From Dicyema japonicum (lineage: Eukaryota; Dicyemida; Rhombozoa; Dicyemidae), in contig RDEW01000015.1 in NCBI GenBank assembly GCA_011109175.1, forward strand, positions 1,150,882 to 1,214,881: DNA of 64,000 nucleotides. The letters run 5' to 3'. How positions within the stretch are numbered: position 1 is the first letter of the stretch; each line of letters starts with the position of its first letter. The notes beneath the pieces were generated by a model. It worked only from the letters and a program-made list of their open reading frames with translations. It did no database searches and was not told the DNA's origin. Of this stretch, positions 24,901 to 39,900 are shown one piece after another. The position numbers and the translations under genes were made by a program.

Positions 24901-27900
24901 TTTCAGGAGAAAATAGAACCACCAACTACAAATATACCAATATCACGAGTTATACATGAGGGATTCTTTGATATTATTTTATCAACAATTGAAATGAGAA
25001 TTAAAATTATTAAATATTTGCCGCGTTTTGTTGAATTGATGGGATTTCATGTGGCAAAGTTTAGTCAATATTTATTATCAGTCCTTCGATTAAAGTCATG
25101 TACATTTGTTGGCATAATCCCTAATGATAGTGACTTGAAAATAATGGAATTAATATTAATGAGTGTTGTATCGTTTATGCGTACTCTTAGTTGCCGAATA
25201 GAAGCTAATATTGAGGGAATATTATCAGTAATTGGTCCAATTGCCTTAAACTATTCTCATTATGAAAATATAAATAATGAATATAATATTTGTTTGGAAT
25301 TATTAATGAAGAGTGTACCTGATATTACTAGTAAATTTATTAATATTATTAATAAAAATGATTAAATATTGTTACTTTAGTATATTTGAATTTTATTGAC
25401 TCCGGAATCACGAGAAAGAGGACAAGAGTTATTGTCTAATAAGTGATGAAGCTGTCAAAGTCCTTTCCTGCGGTTAGTTTTGGAGTCCTGGATTAATCTC
25501 AACAACGGGGACTTTCTTCTCGTATCTCGGGTTTGCGTTCAGATATATTTGATGTCCGGCCCGAGGGGAGGTCAGAAGATTTTGCCATTTTGAGGAATTC
25601 TCGGTGGCGTTTCGTAAGGTATTCCATGATTGGGAAACGTTTAGTTTTCTCCAAGGTGACGATGTGGGCGTCTTTTTTTGACAATCTCAATAATATTCTG
25701 AGATATCGGTTTTGTAACACTTTCAGCTTGCTCTGTGCCGATAACGATAGCGGGGCAATTCATGCAGCACAGACGTACGAGATACTCGGTAGAACAAATT
25801 GTTTGTATAGAAGCTCCAACGATGGTCGGGAAGATACTGGAGAGTGCGTAAAAACCTTGAAAATTCAAATTTCTTTTGGATCCTCGCGGTTACCAGTTCC
25901 ATTTGATAAGTGAATGAAAGGAGAGGATTTAGGATGACTCCAAGGATTGAAAAGGTCTTCTTAATGGGGATCGTGGAATGATATAATTTTAATTCTGGCT
26001 TTGCCCTTATTTTTTTCGTGATAGATAAACGTCGTTATATTTGACTTTAATGGTGATACATTCAGACGAATTCTTCGCGTTTAGGTCACAATTAGTGTAT
26101 TTTCCAAAAGGTGAAAATAATTCCTGTGGTCTTTACGTGGGATGGGATTTTCAGAAGATTCTTCAAGGGCTACTTGGCTACCCTCAAGGTAGAGGAAACG
26201 GTGAAAGAATATATGCAAATGTTAGTACTGCGGAAGACTCTTGAGAGAATACATACTGAAGAGAGGCATAGAGTATCGATGTCTAATGAGAAGAAAGATT
26301 GTTTTGAATGTCAACCCAGGGTAGTCTCTGAATGTGAGGTGTGCGTCGACGTGAACACACCTATACAGACAATAGAGGTTAAATTTAAGTTAACCAGAAA
26401 AATATCATAGCTAGAATGAAAAAATTCAGGTGATCCCGCCCTCTCTCAACAGTCTTCGCATGCTCGTACAGGGGCTAGACGGGTGTTATAAATTAATTAA
26501 TTTTATTTGTGACTAATTTTTCGTATATTTATTTATTTTTTGTTACTATAGTAATGGTTGGTATTGGTCTACAGATTTTGATTTCAATTTGGTTATTAAC
26601 TTTCATAATATCAATTTTGGGAGCTCATTTTAATCACAAAAAATTAAGGTTTTATTAAATTAACAATTCAGAAATTTATCATTTCTTTTATTAGCAATAT
26701 CCTTAATAATAACTATTATTCTTGTCTTCACTAAGTGTGAGTCATCCACTACTATTGATTATGTATCATAATATTAATTTTTAGACATATAACACATTCT
26801 TGCCATACAAAATATCAACTGTTGTCCTTCTTTCTCTTTTTTTGATTGTAATCATTTGCCTGACATTTGTTTACGACATTTCTGTCAGTCTTCATCCACA
26901 ATATATTCGTTAATGAGTTTATTCTGTACATTATATTATTAATAAATATTCAATTTTAACAAAGCAGAAAGAGAGAATCAATTTATTATTTTCAACCATA
27001 AGAATATGAGTAATTAAGTTCTCGTTCGATAATCATTGAGATGATTCGTCGGCGTTGACGGTGATATCACTCAAACAGTCGAAAAAGTTCCATGAAATTG
27101 TTTCTCCTGTATTTATTCAATGCATAACAAATTCTTTATACCTTCAATTGAAGAATTCTACGTTTGTGGTCATTTGTTTTTTTGATTTTATGACACGTAG
27201 AATCCCCGCTTTCCTCATAAAATACTTCGACTTCTTCTGCAAGTCTCCGAAGAGTTGTAAAAGCATCCGCTCACTTTTATGGGTAACGGATACCAGGCTT
27301 GTTTTTTGACAGATAGTCTTTCATTGTTTCCAGGTTTCAATGAATCCGATTCTGTACAAGTATTTTCCCTATGTTTTAGTCAATTAGCTCAAATTAAGTA
27401 GATTCTATATCTATGAGACCAATGTAGTAATTATATAAGGATAGAGCATGTTCATTTATAAGGTTGAAGATTATTCCTCTAGTATATCAAATACACTTTA
27501 TCTGAGTTAGTGGCTTTATGGAAATCAATTCAGAGCAAGTACGAATAAGTCAGTTTTGACCCTTTTCATGTCAAACAGGAGACTGAATAAACTATTAATT
27601 AACGTCAAGTTAGACGGGAAAACTATCCCAAAAAACCCAGAAGATCCTCGTAGTTACCTTCGACTCTTCTTAAACTTTTCAATTTATTTTGATAAGGTAG
27701 TAACGCTTTGTACGAGAAAGATTAACTTCAAGAAGGCTTTTCTGGGAATTCTAAAAAACTCTAAAGGCCTAAATGGATTGGATACACTCTACAAGTATTG
27801 AACCTAAATTTGTTATGTATGTGCTACTCAGGGACAAACCTTGCCACGACGATCTGACCAAGATCCATAACATTTAGTCAAAGGCGGCGAAAGTACTGAA

Positions 27901-30900
27901 GAAGTCATCTTGTAAGGAAATCCTGCCCAGAAGCTTTGAGAATATGGTCAATGCAACTGGGGAAATTTTTTTGGAGGAAGATTCGTCCTTGTCGCAAATG
28001 TACCGGACACAGTTTAAACATCAGGAAAAGATATGAAGACAGCTGAAGGAGACCGGGATCACCCGAATTTTCTCATTCTGGTTATGACAGTGGTTTTTGA
28101 TTAATAAATTTAATTTACGGTTTGAACATGTTACCCGAGTTCAATCTTAAATTTTCCAGATTTTCTATTTAACCCCATCAAATATTAACTTGCAGCACTT
28201 CTGGCTCTACTTTTCCATAATGCGCTTAGAATATTGCATTGCGCGCCGAAATGATGCTCAACATTGTTTCAGTGAACGTCAGGTCCTTCCAGAGGAAAAG
28301 GAAGGCTGTTGAAGATCTTGATACCCTGGACTGTTTTTCAGGGCGTTGCTTTTTTATCTTCTAACACACCAAGGCATCTATATTTATCCTGTACATAATA
28401 TTAATGAACCACATATAGAGTTTATTAGTTACAATAAAGTGTCAATAATGACTGGCCTTCTATGCGACTTTCTAGGGGTTTTGGAATTCATTGATCCTCA
28501 ATAACGATATCATGACAGAGGTAAGGATTGAAGATTATTCCTCTGGTATATCAAATACACTTTAACTTTTTGTTGCATCTCTACGACCTAGTAAAAATCA
28601 ATGGAGTTGTTTCAAAATGCTTAAAAAATTACATGGATAGGCTATTGAAGAGGCAATTTACATTTGATCAGCCATGCTGAAGAGAACTCTTGAAAGTATG
28701 ACGGTTCAACAAAACCAATGTCTCCAATGAAGATTTCATCTTTGTTTCAAGCCAACTAGTTAAACAGGAAAGTGTTAATCATGAAGATATCCATTGATGC
28801 TGGAAAAGGAATGAGAGAGGAGACAAGGTTGAGTCTGTGTTAAATTTCTTCAAAAGGAATAGAGGGATTCCCAGCGATTTGGATAGCTAAAATAGCATTA
28901 ATGAAATGTTAATAAAGGATAATAATTGGTATACGTTCCGAAAAATAAGATTAAATCATCATTCCAGGAAAGAAGACCTGACCACCATGAACAAAGTCGG
29001 TCAAATAGAAAGCAACCCCAGCCATTCCTAGTATAGAATAACATTAAAACCTTCAAAGAGTGAATATTCCCTATCAGCAGAAGGGAAGTGTTCAATTGGT
29101 GTGTTAATAACATATTCAGTAAACTTATAATAATATAAAGACAAACCTTCCAAGCTCTATGTAGGAAGAGAGGATTATCAGTAATATAGTACAAATGAAT
29201 AAATGAATATGCATTACCACATATTCCATGACACAAACCAGGTCCTTTTGTAAGTAATCCTCTTTTCCAGACAACATCACTGTATTCAATAGCTGATTGT
29301 AAATATTTATTATTATTGGTCATCTTATAAGCAGCCAAACACATGTATATACTACCAGCAGCTCCATGACACCATTGAACTAATCGATCACTATTTGAGT
29401 CAATCGAAGAAGGACTATTCCACTAATAAAGTTTAAAGAAATTAATTGATCAACTGATGACATTACAAAGTCATGACTCTGTGATATTAGTCCACTCTAT
29501 GATTATATAATATATTTACCATTATTGAGTGAATAATAATAGTTAGTATACCTGACACTCCATGTGCAGCTCCCAAATATTCTTTATGCCATGAATACAT
29601 CAAATCCACTGGACTTTTTACTAATAGTGAGTAATCCCTTCCAGATTGAATAATAATGTGACAACCAATATAATTAAATTATTATACTTTATTCAATACA
29701 CTAATAATATTAATATTTGGAATATGTTTATTTACAAATAACAATGAGAATACGAACCCACTCCATCCATAAAGTAACTCATTCTCATCAGGTCTGTTCT
29801 GTCTTATAGATTTGGCAATATTAACAAGTCTTAAAATAAGTAAATATCAAAACTCTGATATACAATTGTTTGAACCATCAAAATTCCCAAGGTGATGTAA
29901 GATCACAGCCTTTATAGCTAAATTTCCAGAATTACCGAGCAAAAATGATGTGTCATGCCTATTTGGTTTACAATTAGATATTTCCGATAATGCCATATTA
30001 ATGTAATGATTACTTCCAGTTTTAAACCACAAATGCAAATAAAGATAAGCAATCCCTACAATCTAATAACAATAAACCTGCAGTACCAGTATAAACAGAC
30101 CCATCTTCTCTATCTCTTTTACGGTTTTTAATTATATTAATAATTCTGTTAATATAATTATTTATTTTGGATGATATTTCATCTGACTTAAAATTAAATT
30201 TAAAAATAACAAGTTTACGACCTATTCCATCTTCTAACACACCATTGAAATCATCAAAAGTATTCTCCACATATCTTGCCATAATAAATATATTAAAATT
30301 TAAATTAATTTAATTATTTATAGCGATTTAAAGATGTATTGATATAACGGCAGTCTTAAGTACTGGAAAAATATGGATAATTACGGATTCGAATCTCGCT
30401 GCTCAGCTGAAGGTTCACTCATCTTGGATTGACGAGTGACAACATCATCCTCACTTTGTAGTCAGACTCTCTACTAAAGACACACGCAACAAAAGAGAAT
30501 TGGTAAAGGTGACGACTCGCTTTTATTGTCCAATGGCGAATCAGTATTCAAAAAATATGACGGATCGGTATGCTGCTTGTAGGAAACAAAGATTGCAGAA
30601 AGATGTGACGTGAAAATGGAAATTATTTGTTATAGTCAAAGCTTTTCTATGCATAAGGAAATGTCCCGCGTTTTTAGAGATACTGAAAAGTTAATAAAAA
30701 GATCTTCCTAATATAATTACCTCAGCAAGATAAAATATTTATGCGTATCTACCATCTCCATAAGGCGTGAATGTCGCAGTTGCTTTTTTTTTGAGAGTGT
30801 CATTAATTCCTCTCTATGTAAGGGGTCTAAGTACCTCTAATTTATTTGATTGGGTATATGTGACCTTCGGAATGATATCCTGAACGCGAAAAAGATTTTT

Positions 30901-33900
30901 ATTCAGAACTAGTGACATAACTACGTCTACTCCAAAACCGAACAGAGCTGAACATAATGGATCCCTTAGATGAACTCCTGAGGGCGAGGAAATAGAGTAA
31001 GATTTGAAGATAGTTGTATACCGAGGGACAGAATGCGAAGCAATCCTTAAGAATAGCATCATCTGTGTATATCAGCAAAAATCCTCATGGCAGCGAGGAT
31101 TCCGCCTTCAGACAGTTTACGGTGTATCGCTCTTCTCAATCGTTGTCGAGACAGTCGATTTACATGTACTGTTTATGGATCTGTAAATGTGTTTCTTGGA
31201 GTCACCAATAAGTTCCTAGAAGCAATGGATTAAGTGATTTCTCCTCTTTCCCTCTTTCATGTGGTATACGAGCGTGCATGGGAAATGCAAAAATATCGTA
31301 CCTAACCTTCAGAGTCACCTGAACGGACTGCTCTTCAATACACTGGACTGCATTGAGAACCAAATCAGGAGTCTTTGCATGGATGACAAGTTTGAAATCA
31401 ATTTTAGTACTTTGGTACAGGACCACTTGTTCAGAAGATCGGGTGGAGGTGATGATGTCGTATTTCCTGGTAGGAGGCATGAGTGACAGTGCCAACTGGT
31501 ATTGACGTCGAGGGCTCTATTAGTCATTCCAACACACCAGTGGATTAGGCTTTTTCTTTTGTTCATTTTTTGCAGGTTGAACACCACAGACGGCAGGTCG
31601 TTTAATTTTCTCAGGAAACTGTGACGTCTGGCTACACTCGTCAATTATTCTATCATGAGAAAGATCAATTTCTAGTAAATTGAAAAAAATTTTGTACTTA
31701 TGGGAGACAAGGGAATGTTATCGACATGTTATCGAATGTTAATTCGTCAGAAAATGGAGAGCGCACTCTTATCGCAGTAAATGTCATCGATAAATAAAAG
31801 CCATATAATAAATTTAACGACAAACTCAAATCCAATGAATAATTTTAATAAGGTTTGAAAAATAGTAATATTGGTGTTTAAATAAAAAATGAAATCAATT
31901 AATAACCTTATCGACAGTTACCATGGTAATTACATAAAAGAGCCATTTCCGTATAGTTTAATGAGAAAGATATCGAATAATGATAAAGTCACTGAGCATA
32001 AAAGTAAACTTGGAAAAAAGTCATTCCCTATTAAATACGAGGACATTTTTGTTGAACACAGCATGTATCAGGACAGAAAAAATAGTATTGTGGAAAATAG
32101 AATCAAAAATGATGTTATGCTAATTGAAAAAGTACGTTTGTTATATTATTTTTAGCAAAAAAATATTGTCAGAAAACAATATGACCATGAAATTAAAATG
32201 ATTAAAAACTACAAAATTAAATAATATTAATTTAATTTAAATATAATATACTTTAAAATATTTAAAAAAATATAACTTTGAAAATAATTATTTTATTCTC
32301 ACTGACTTTATTGATGCGGCTTTTCCTCTCTAGACATCTATGGAGACCCTGATCGAGGCAATACGTCCGAGTTTCTTGAGGAAGACCAGGGACATACTGC
32401 TCATCGCCTCAGTTGTCTCAACATCAGTCGCGCGGAAGGTATATCGGTCGATGAGTCCTCTGTACTTATTTTCTTTAGCTCTCTACTTCCTCTCTGGTGA
32501 AAAGTGCCTTTACGGCGCGATGATGTATGTGGTAGACAGAAAGTCGACACATGTTGCATCCCGAACTAACGGTTTTCCCTGCTCGGACGGAAAGACTGTT
32601 ACTTCGTCCGATCGCTTTTCATCTTCCCTGTCCAGGTCAGCAGATTCCAGTATGGAGGGGTGTCCTGCAGACTTTAGTGCGTGTTTCGCAACATCGTTCA
32701 AGTTAGTATGCAGCAGGAATCTCATTACAATTCTTATGCATGAAGGACCTTATGTCCATAAGTGTCGACAATTCCAGTCCATCGACAACGAGGAGCCTGG
32801 TATATTTTCAACCCCAGACGGATTGGGATCCCGATACGGACCGTCTCATCATCCAGATGCGTGCCAATGATCCCAACTGGGAAGGCTTATGCTCCGCTTC
32901 CTTCAGAACTCCTCGCGATCAGACAGGTGCGTCGGTGTTTATTCATATTTTTAAGTCGCCTCTCAAATTTATTTTCACATTATTTTACAGTAGAAAACGA
33001 AGACGATTTGCAACATTATCAAATAACGCACTGCACGAAATCAAGAAAACCTAGTTTGCCCGAAAAGGGCTCGATGTGGATACAAGAGTCTGCATTTACA
33101 ACACTTTTGTTAAATCAATACTCTTGTAAAACCCGAGTACTTGGGCCTGCACAAGACATGAGCTTGACTCCTCTCACAGATATCAATTTCCGCATATCCT
33201 ATCCTGGAACCACTTCAAACTGCCGTCCGACATTCTTTACGAGAGAACGAAGTGCATAGCACTTTCGTACAAGATCATGGAAATAAGATGAAGGCTGTTT
33301 TGACATATATTTCGTCTGGACCTGGGGACCTCTGCGAACGTGTCCACGGAGGACTACTTTGTTCTAGGCACAAACACTTTTCTCGGTTTTATTGAAAAAG
33401 TTAAACTTCTATCGTTTATAACATGAGATTTTCTAAAAAGGCGGAATCTTCAGAGAATCCCAAGGGCTATAAGTAAGATCATGGACATAATCCCCACTAG
33501 GAACTTTTTGTAAAAAGTAATCCATGACAAATCATAGGATGAACCGCGTCATTGGCATCGGGATCGCTTAAATATTTGATCATCCATATGCGTGTGGTTC
33601 CTGTGATTGAGAAATAAGTTAGCTTAATCAAGCTTTCACCTCAAAAATTCTGTTTAATGATGATCACTCGAAAAACTATTCATGAGAAACTACGTTCATA
33701 AAGTGTACATTTTTATGCATATTTCTCATGTTAAATAATATTTTCCCGGTGAAAGTACAACAAAAATTACTAAGTCAAATCAATAGTAAAAGAACATTCT
33801 CTAACAGGAAGACGATAACTCTTAACCAACCTACAATGCCTCTCATTCTCTGAGTATTTATGCATGATAATTCTGTGATGAGGAACATGTAACCACTTTT

Positions 33901-36900
33901 TCCCCAAACCAGGCCATTCCAATCCGTTGTAACTAATCAGACCATTCGTGCACTAAAATTAATATTATTAATACTATTCCTATACTCCCTGTCAGGGATA
34001 ATATGCATTTTAAAATATCTCCCAAAACCACCATTTTGGTCATATTTATGAAAAATGGAGCAACAGTGTCCACCACAATCATGCAGTACCGTTTATAGTC
34101 CATATTTGACTGAAAATAATTAAATCATAACTTTAACGCAACTTAAAATCCGTTGGAAGTACAAAAGGAGATCTTCTGATGACCTAACACGAAACACGTC
34201 GACCCTTCTCAGAATCCTTTACGATCCTGCTCATATTAAAAAAATACAGAAATTTCCAAATTCCTGGACATTTTGGTGAGTAGTCTCAACAACGTGAGAG
34301 GACTAAAATTGCAGCGATTGTCAACGTAGAGAACTGTAGAATTCTCAGTAGAAAGCAGAAGACTGGCCACGGCACTGTGACAAAACTTTGATATTATTAT
34401 GGGAATACTAAGGACTTTCCAGAAAGACTAGATCCACATATCTCCATCAACTCTCCCGTGTAGAATCCCCCATCGATTATTTCATCAACCCTTCAAAGTT
34501 GGGGGTAAATTACAACTTCCAAATTCCAGAAGAAATAAAGGTCTTATTGTCACGTTCCCAGTTTGTCAAATCGTTTAAAATTATTGAGGAATACTTAGAG
34601 AAGGCATAATGACTGTACCAAAGGACATCTCTAAAGGGAATGCTACATATTTGGCTTATTTTTTCAACATCCTGTGATATAAATCGAATCACATTCCCAT
34701 AACCATGCTTTACTAATTGGAATAAAATTCTTCTAAACCGGACATCATTATCTTCACATAAACTCATTAATTTAAATACATTTTATTAAATATTAATTAA
34801 ATATATTTGTTAATTGGTTTAATTATATTTTTTATTATTTTTTTTATTAACAAAAATTTTTTTTTACAATTAAACAAATGTCAGTTGAGGAAGCCTGCTG
34901 CGTAAATTGCGAACGAGTTCCCTCGGAGTATGGCTATTCCGATCTTTTGTCTTAGCCATAACCCTTCTCGTTGATCCCTTTTCTCTGGCAAGCAATCCTC
35001 CGAGTTCTCGCAAGAACTCAGCCGTCATTGGACCAACGGCTCCCGATGATTCGTCGCAACAGGAGTAAATCGGTAGCGATCCCCGAGGTAAGAATATTTC
35101 TTGATTTTTAGGTTTTCCGCGGTCGAAGCAATAATTATATTGAAATGAGTGCAATAAAGTTAATTGAACCAGAACACAATATCCAACCCATTGAAAACTT
35201 TTTAATCGAACTACAACGGAAACTATTAAAGGAGGCTATTCTACCGAGCTGCCACTATTTACCTCGGACAAAAAATTGGGAAGGAAGACATTCACCTTGA
35301 AGTTAAACAAGGTCGGCATCCCTTTCCACAGATGTCAAAGGATCTTGGGTGTGACAATTGATATGCATCTCTGTTTAACACCTCACGTAGAAAACATTCT
35401 ATTGAAATGCGAGAAGAAACTGAACGTATTGAAAAGTTTATCGGGAATATGGAAGAGTGGTACTCACCCAGTCTTGATGAACGTATACAAACAATACATC
35501 GAGCCATGTTTCTCATATGCATGCGCCTCGTGGGGTCCGTCCATATCTTGGACAAATATGAGGAAAATTGAGGAAATGCAAAAGAGGGCTTACAGAGTAA
35601 CGGAACGTTGGATTGGTGAAGATCATCGACCCGGACCTACGCCTCTGGAGGCCCTTATGAGACTTGACTCCAGATCACGGGAAATTGGCCCTGAAAATTC
35701 AGGCAGCCGTCCTGTACGTTCATGCGCGGGCACGAAGGAAGAACGACGGGCAAAGATGAGGTCTTTGTTAAAATGCATCGGGATCACGTGATAATTAGTT
35801 TTGTTTTACCGTGGTCTTGGGTTAAATAAATAAATAAATAAATTAAAGGAGGCTATTCTACCGAGCTGCCCTCTATTCCAAATACCATCGAATTATCTAC
35901 AATCATACAGAAATTTTGAGCCGATGCCATGTCCAATGAGAAGAGCTGTTCAGGATTCTCGACCCCGCTGGACTCGTCCTCACCTTTGTCGGTCTGGGAT
36001 CACTTAGTTAGATGAGAACTTTTATTTCTTTCTCTTTGACCCAGTGATCCTGGAAGTAATAATATAATAATAATATTGAAATGAGAGAAAAAACTGAACG
36101 TATTGAAAAGTTTATCGGGAATATGAAGAGTGGTCATGGTTCTCCCGCTGTTTACCTGTGCTTAAGTGAATCTCTTCACACTGACATTCAGGGCACTGGG
36201 CAGAGAAGCCGGGTGGTATAGTGGTTAGGCGTCGGGCTAAAGTGACTTAGGTTACTGGTTCGATTCTCGCTGCTGTTCACCTGGTGGAAGGTTCTAGGCA
36301 TCTACGATGCTAAAAGGGTTTGACGAGTGACGCCGTCATCAGTGGATACTCACTGCGGAACTGGATTGTCTAGAAAGGACCCATACACAAGAAAAAGAAA
36401 AAAGAAGTGAAGTTAATTCCTTGGTTCAACGATTAGTTAAAATTAACTGTTCTTTACTTAAATAAAGTGTGTGTCCTGCTTATGCGGAGCTATAAATATT
36501 ATGGCTCTCGTGAAAAGGCTATTATTATTATTATTATTATTATGGAAGAGTAGTACTCACCCAGTCTTGATGAACGTGCACAAACAGTACATCGAGCCAT
36601 GTTTCTCATATGCATGTGCCTCATGGGGACTGTCCATATCTTGGACTAATATGAAGAAAATTGAGGAAATGCAAAAGACGGCTTACAGAGTAACGGAGCG
36701 TTGGATTCGTGAAAATCACCGAGCCGGACCTATGCCTCTGGAGGCCCTTATGAGACTTAACTCTAGATCACGGGAAATTGGCCCTGAAAATTCAGGCAGC
36801 CGTCTGTACGTTCATGCTCGGGCACAAAGAAAGAACACCGGGCAAAATGAGGTCTGTTTTGTTAATGCATCGGGATCACGTGATAATTAGTTTGGTTTTA

Positions 36901-39900
36901 CCGTGGTCTTGTGTTAAATAAATAAAAAAATAAAAATAATGTTTGACTTTATCACATATTCATGCGTTTGACTATGCATGGGAGGGCATCTGAACGACCG
37001 CGTGGCGCCATGTGGTGCTGCATGGTTGATTGGTTGAAATTTTCTGTTTTTTTTCTCTGTTCCTTCTTTCTCTTCCTATTAGAGTGGCTTCATGTGATCC
37101 ATCTGACTAGGTGACGCCCAGTGCCTTGCTGGCAAGAAAAAAGATCATGGAGGGGTTTCCACGACTGCAAGTATAGACGTCTTTTACCCTTTATGTTGAT
37201 TCCGGATGAACTCTATATCTGTAGAAGTGGAAACTAAATACACTAAATTAGTTATTTACTTTAACTTCTTTTTCGGTGTGTCCGGGGTTAATAAAATAAA
37301 TAAATAAAATAACGTCTGATGACATCGGATCTGTCAGTCGTGGGTTCGAATCCGAAAGATGTACTTTTCAATCAAGTTCAATTCTCGTCATATAGATTTC
37401 ACCCGTGAAGATGTTTTTCTGGAAATATTTGTCGTTTTTTAGTTTCTTAATATTATTAAAAAACTAATATGTAAGGATATTTCACTATAAAAAATTGGAT
37501 TATTTTACAAAATTTCAATTTTTTGATGGTTAACAATTTAAGAATAAAATTTAGGCGCCAAATTTTAATAATTTCACAGTGTTTACTGATGGAACAACTA
37601 TGTAATATATAACTTCTAATATGTAGTAATAAAGTACCCAGAAATCTTTCCATACAATGATTTCAACTATATTCAAAAAGAATCTTACAAAGAAATGTTT
37701 CACAACGATTCTTCATTTATCCTTCGAGCGCCCACTGGCTCAGGAAAGACTGTAATTTTTGAACTGTCAATTTTAAAACTCTATGAAAGCTTATCAAATG
37801 TGAGTGAGATTAAAGTCTTGTACAGTGAGCCATAATATAACCATGAAAGTTGCTCCCTTGAAAAGTTTATGCAATGAAAGGACATTGGACTGGCAAAAAA
37901 AGTTCAAAAATCTAAACTGTGTCGAAATAACTGGGGATTCCACTGATGCTGTGGATCTCGACAAAACTCAGATAGTCATAACAACTCCTGTAAGTTTCAT
38001 AATATATAAATAGGAGAAATTAGAGTTTATAATGAAAAAGAATTTTTCTTTAGAGAGTTAAATCTCATTTTAATAGACGAAGTAACTTTGTCATAATCCA
38101 TAGATTCATACAATTAGTTCTGAAAATCGAGGATCTGTAGTGGAAATTGTGGTAACCAGACTAAAAATGAATAACAAACACGCCCGTTTTATCGCCGTGT
38201 CTGCCACAATAGCAAACGTTGACGATGTATATTTGATAATTAGTTATAGATATCCCTCTGGCTTACTAATAGTGATGACAGACCTGCAAAATTCTATAGG
38301 TGAATGGTTGATCAAATGTTTAGATTTGACGAAAGCAAACGAACGATTCCTTTGAAAAAGGTTGTTCTCGGATATCCCGGATATGGTCCTGAGTTTAAAT
38401 TTGATATTTCATTAAACTATAAACTTGGTAATATTATTAAGAAGTATTCAGACTCCAAACAAACCTTAATAGTACTTATAAATGTAATAAATAGTTTTGT
38501 TCTACCAGAAAGAGCACAATAATGGCCGCCAATGTGCTATTAACTGAGACTTTTGTCACAAATTATGATAAATTGAACGAACTAAATTCATTTTCTAATA
38601 AAATTAAGGACAAATCCCTCAAAAGTTATAATTTCTATTACAATAGGTTGTATACAAAGGGGAATTGGCTTTCACCATGCAGGACTCGACTATGAAGACC
38701 GTCACTTAGTGGAAGAATTGTTTAAAAGCAGACTATTAGTGATCCTTCGTATTCTCCACTGTAATATATAGTCTGCACGTCAACTCTTGCTCAGGGAATA
38801 AACTTGCCAGCTCATTTAGTTATAATCAAATCAACATTCCATTACAATAATGGCCAAATAAAACCATACGATGACTGGCAGATAATGGCAAATGATGGGA
38901 CGTGCTGGTTCGTCCCCCAATATGATGATAGTGCATGTGCCGTCATTATTACTAGAGATGATCTTGTAATGCAGTACCAACAGTTGGCCGATGAGGCTCA
39001 ATCTTTAGAAAGCAGGTTATATACTCAATTATGTTAGACTAATGGACTATTTGGCAGAATATATTAATATGGAGGTCACCATTGACACAATAAGAAATAC
39101 TAATGAACTTCACGAATGGTTAAAGTCTACATTTCTTTATGTGCGTTGTGTTAAAAATCCCAAATTCTACGGTAAATTAATTTAAGAATTAAAGGACTTG
39201 GATCTTCTACCAGTTCTGTTGGTGAAACTAGGACAGAATTGATAAAAAGATGCGACAATATTATCAAGGAAATGACTAAAGAGAAAATAATGGAAATAAA
39301 TAATGATAAAATTAACAAAACAAGTTTATAAATAATTAAATCAAAAGATCTGGGGATTCTGATGGCTCGATACAATATAAGCTTCGCAACAATGAAAAAA
39401 CTCAAGATTATACAAGTGAATAACGGAATAGAAGGATTGGTATATTGCATATTTTATTAAAGATTAAGGTTTTAGTGGAAGTAGTTGAGTTTGCTGACTA
39501 TCCACTAAGGCGGAGTGAGAAAAAGATCCTCAATGAGCTGAACAAGTCTAAAAAGAAAGCTTCTATTCGTTTCCCAATCAAGGGAGGCATCAAGACAACA
39601 GGCGATAAAATAAATTGGTTCCACAAACTAATCATTTTTAGCATAATTCAAGCTACCCTTGGATGCATTAAAATAGACGACTTTGGACTGTCAAAAGACT
39701 CATTTAATATAATCAGGATAGGAAGCAGACTAAGCAGATGTTTGAGTTATATCTCAACCAAGGCTTATTCGAATTACTCTTTGAAATTAATAGTGACTAC
39801 GAGACTGTCAGGTATGCATCAATCCTAGCAAAATGCCTGCAGACGCAACTATGGGAAAATTCTATATATTTAGGCAAGCAATTACAAGGAATCGGTAAGA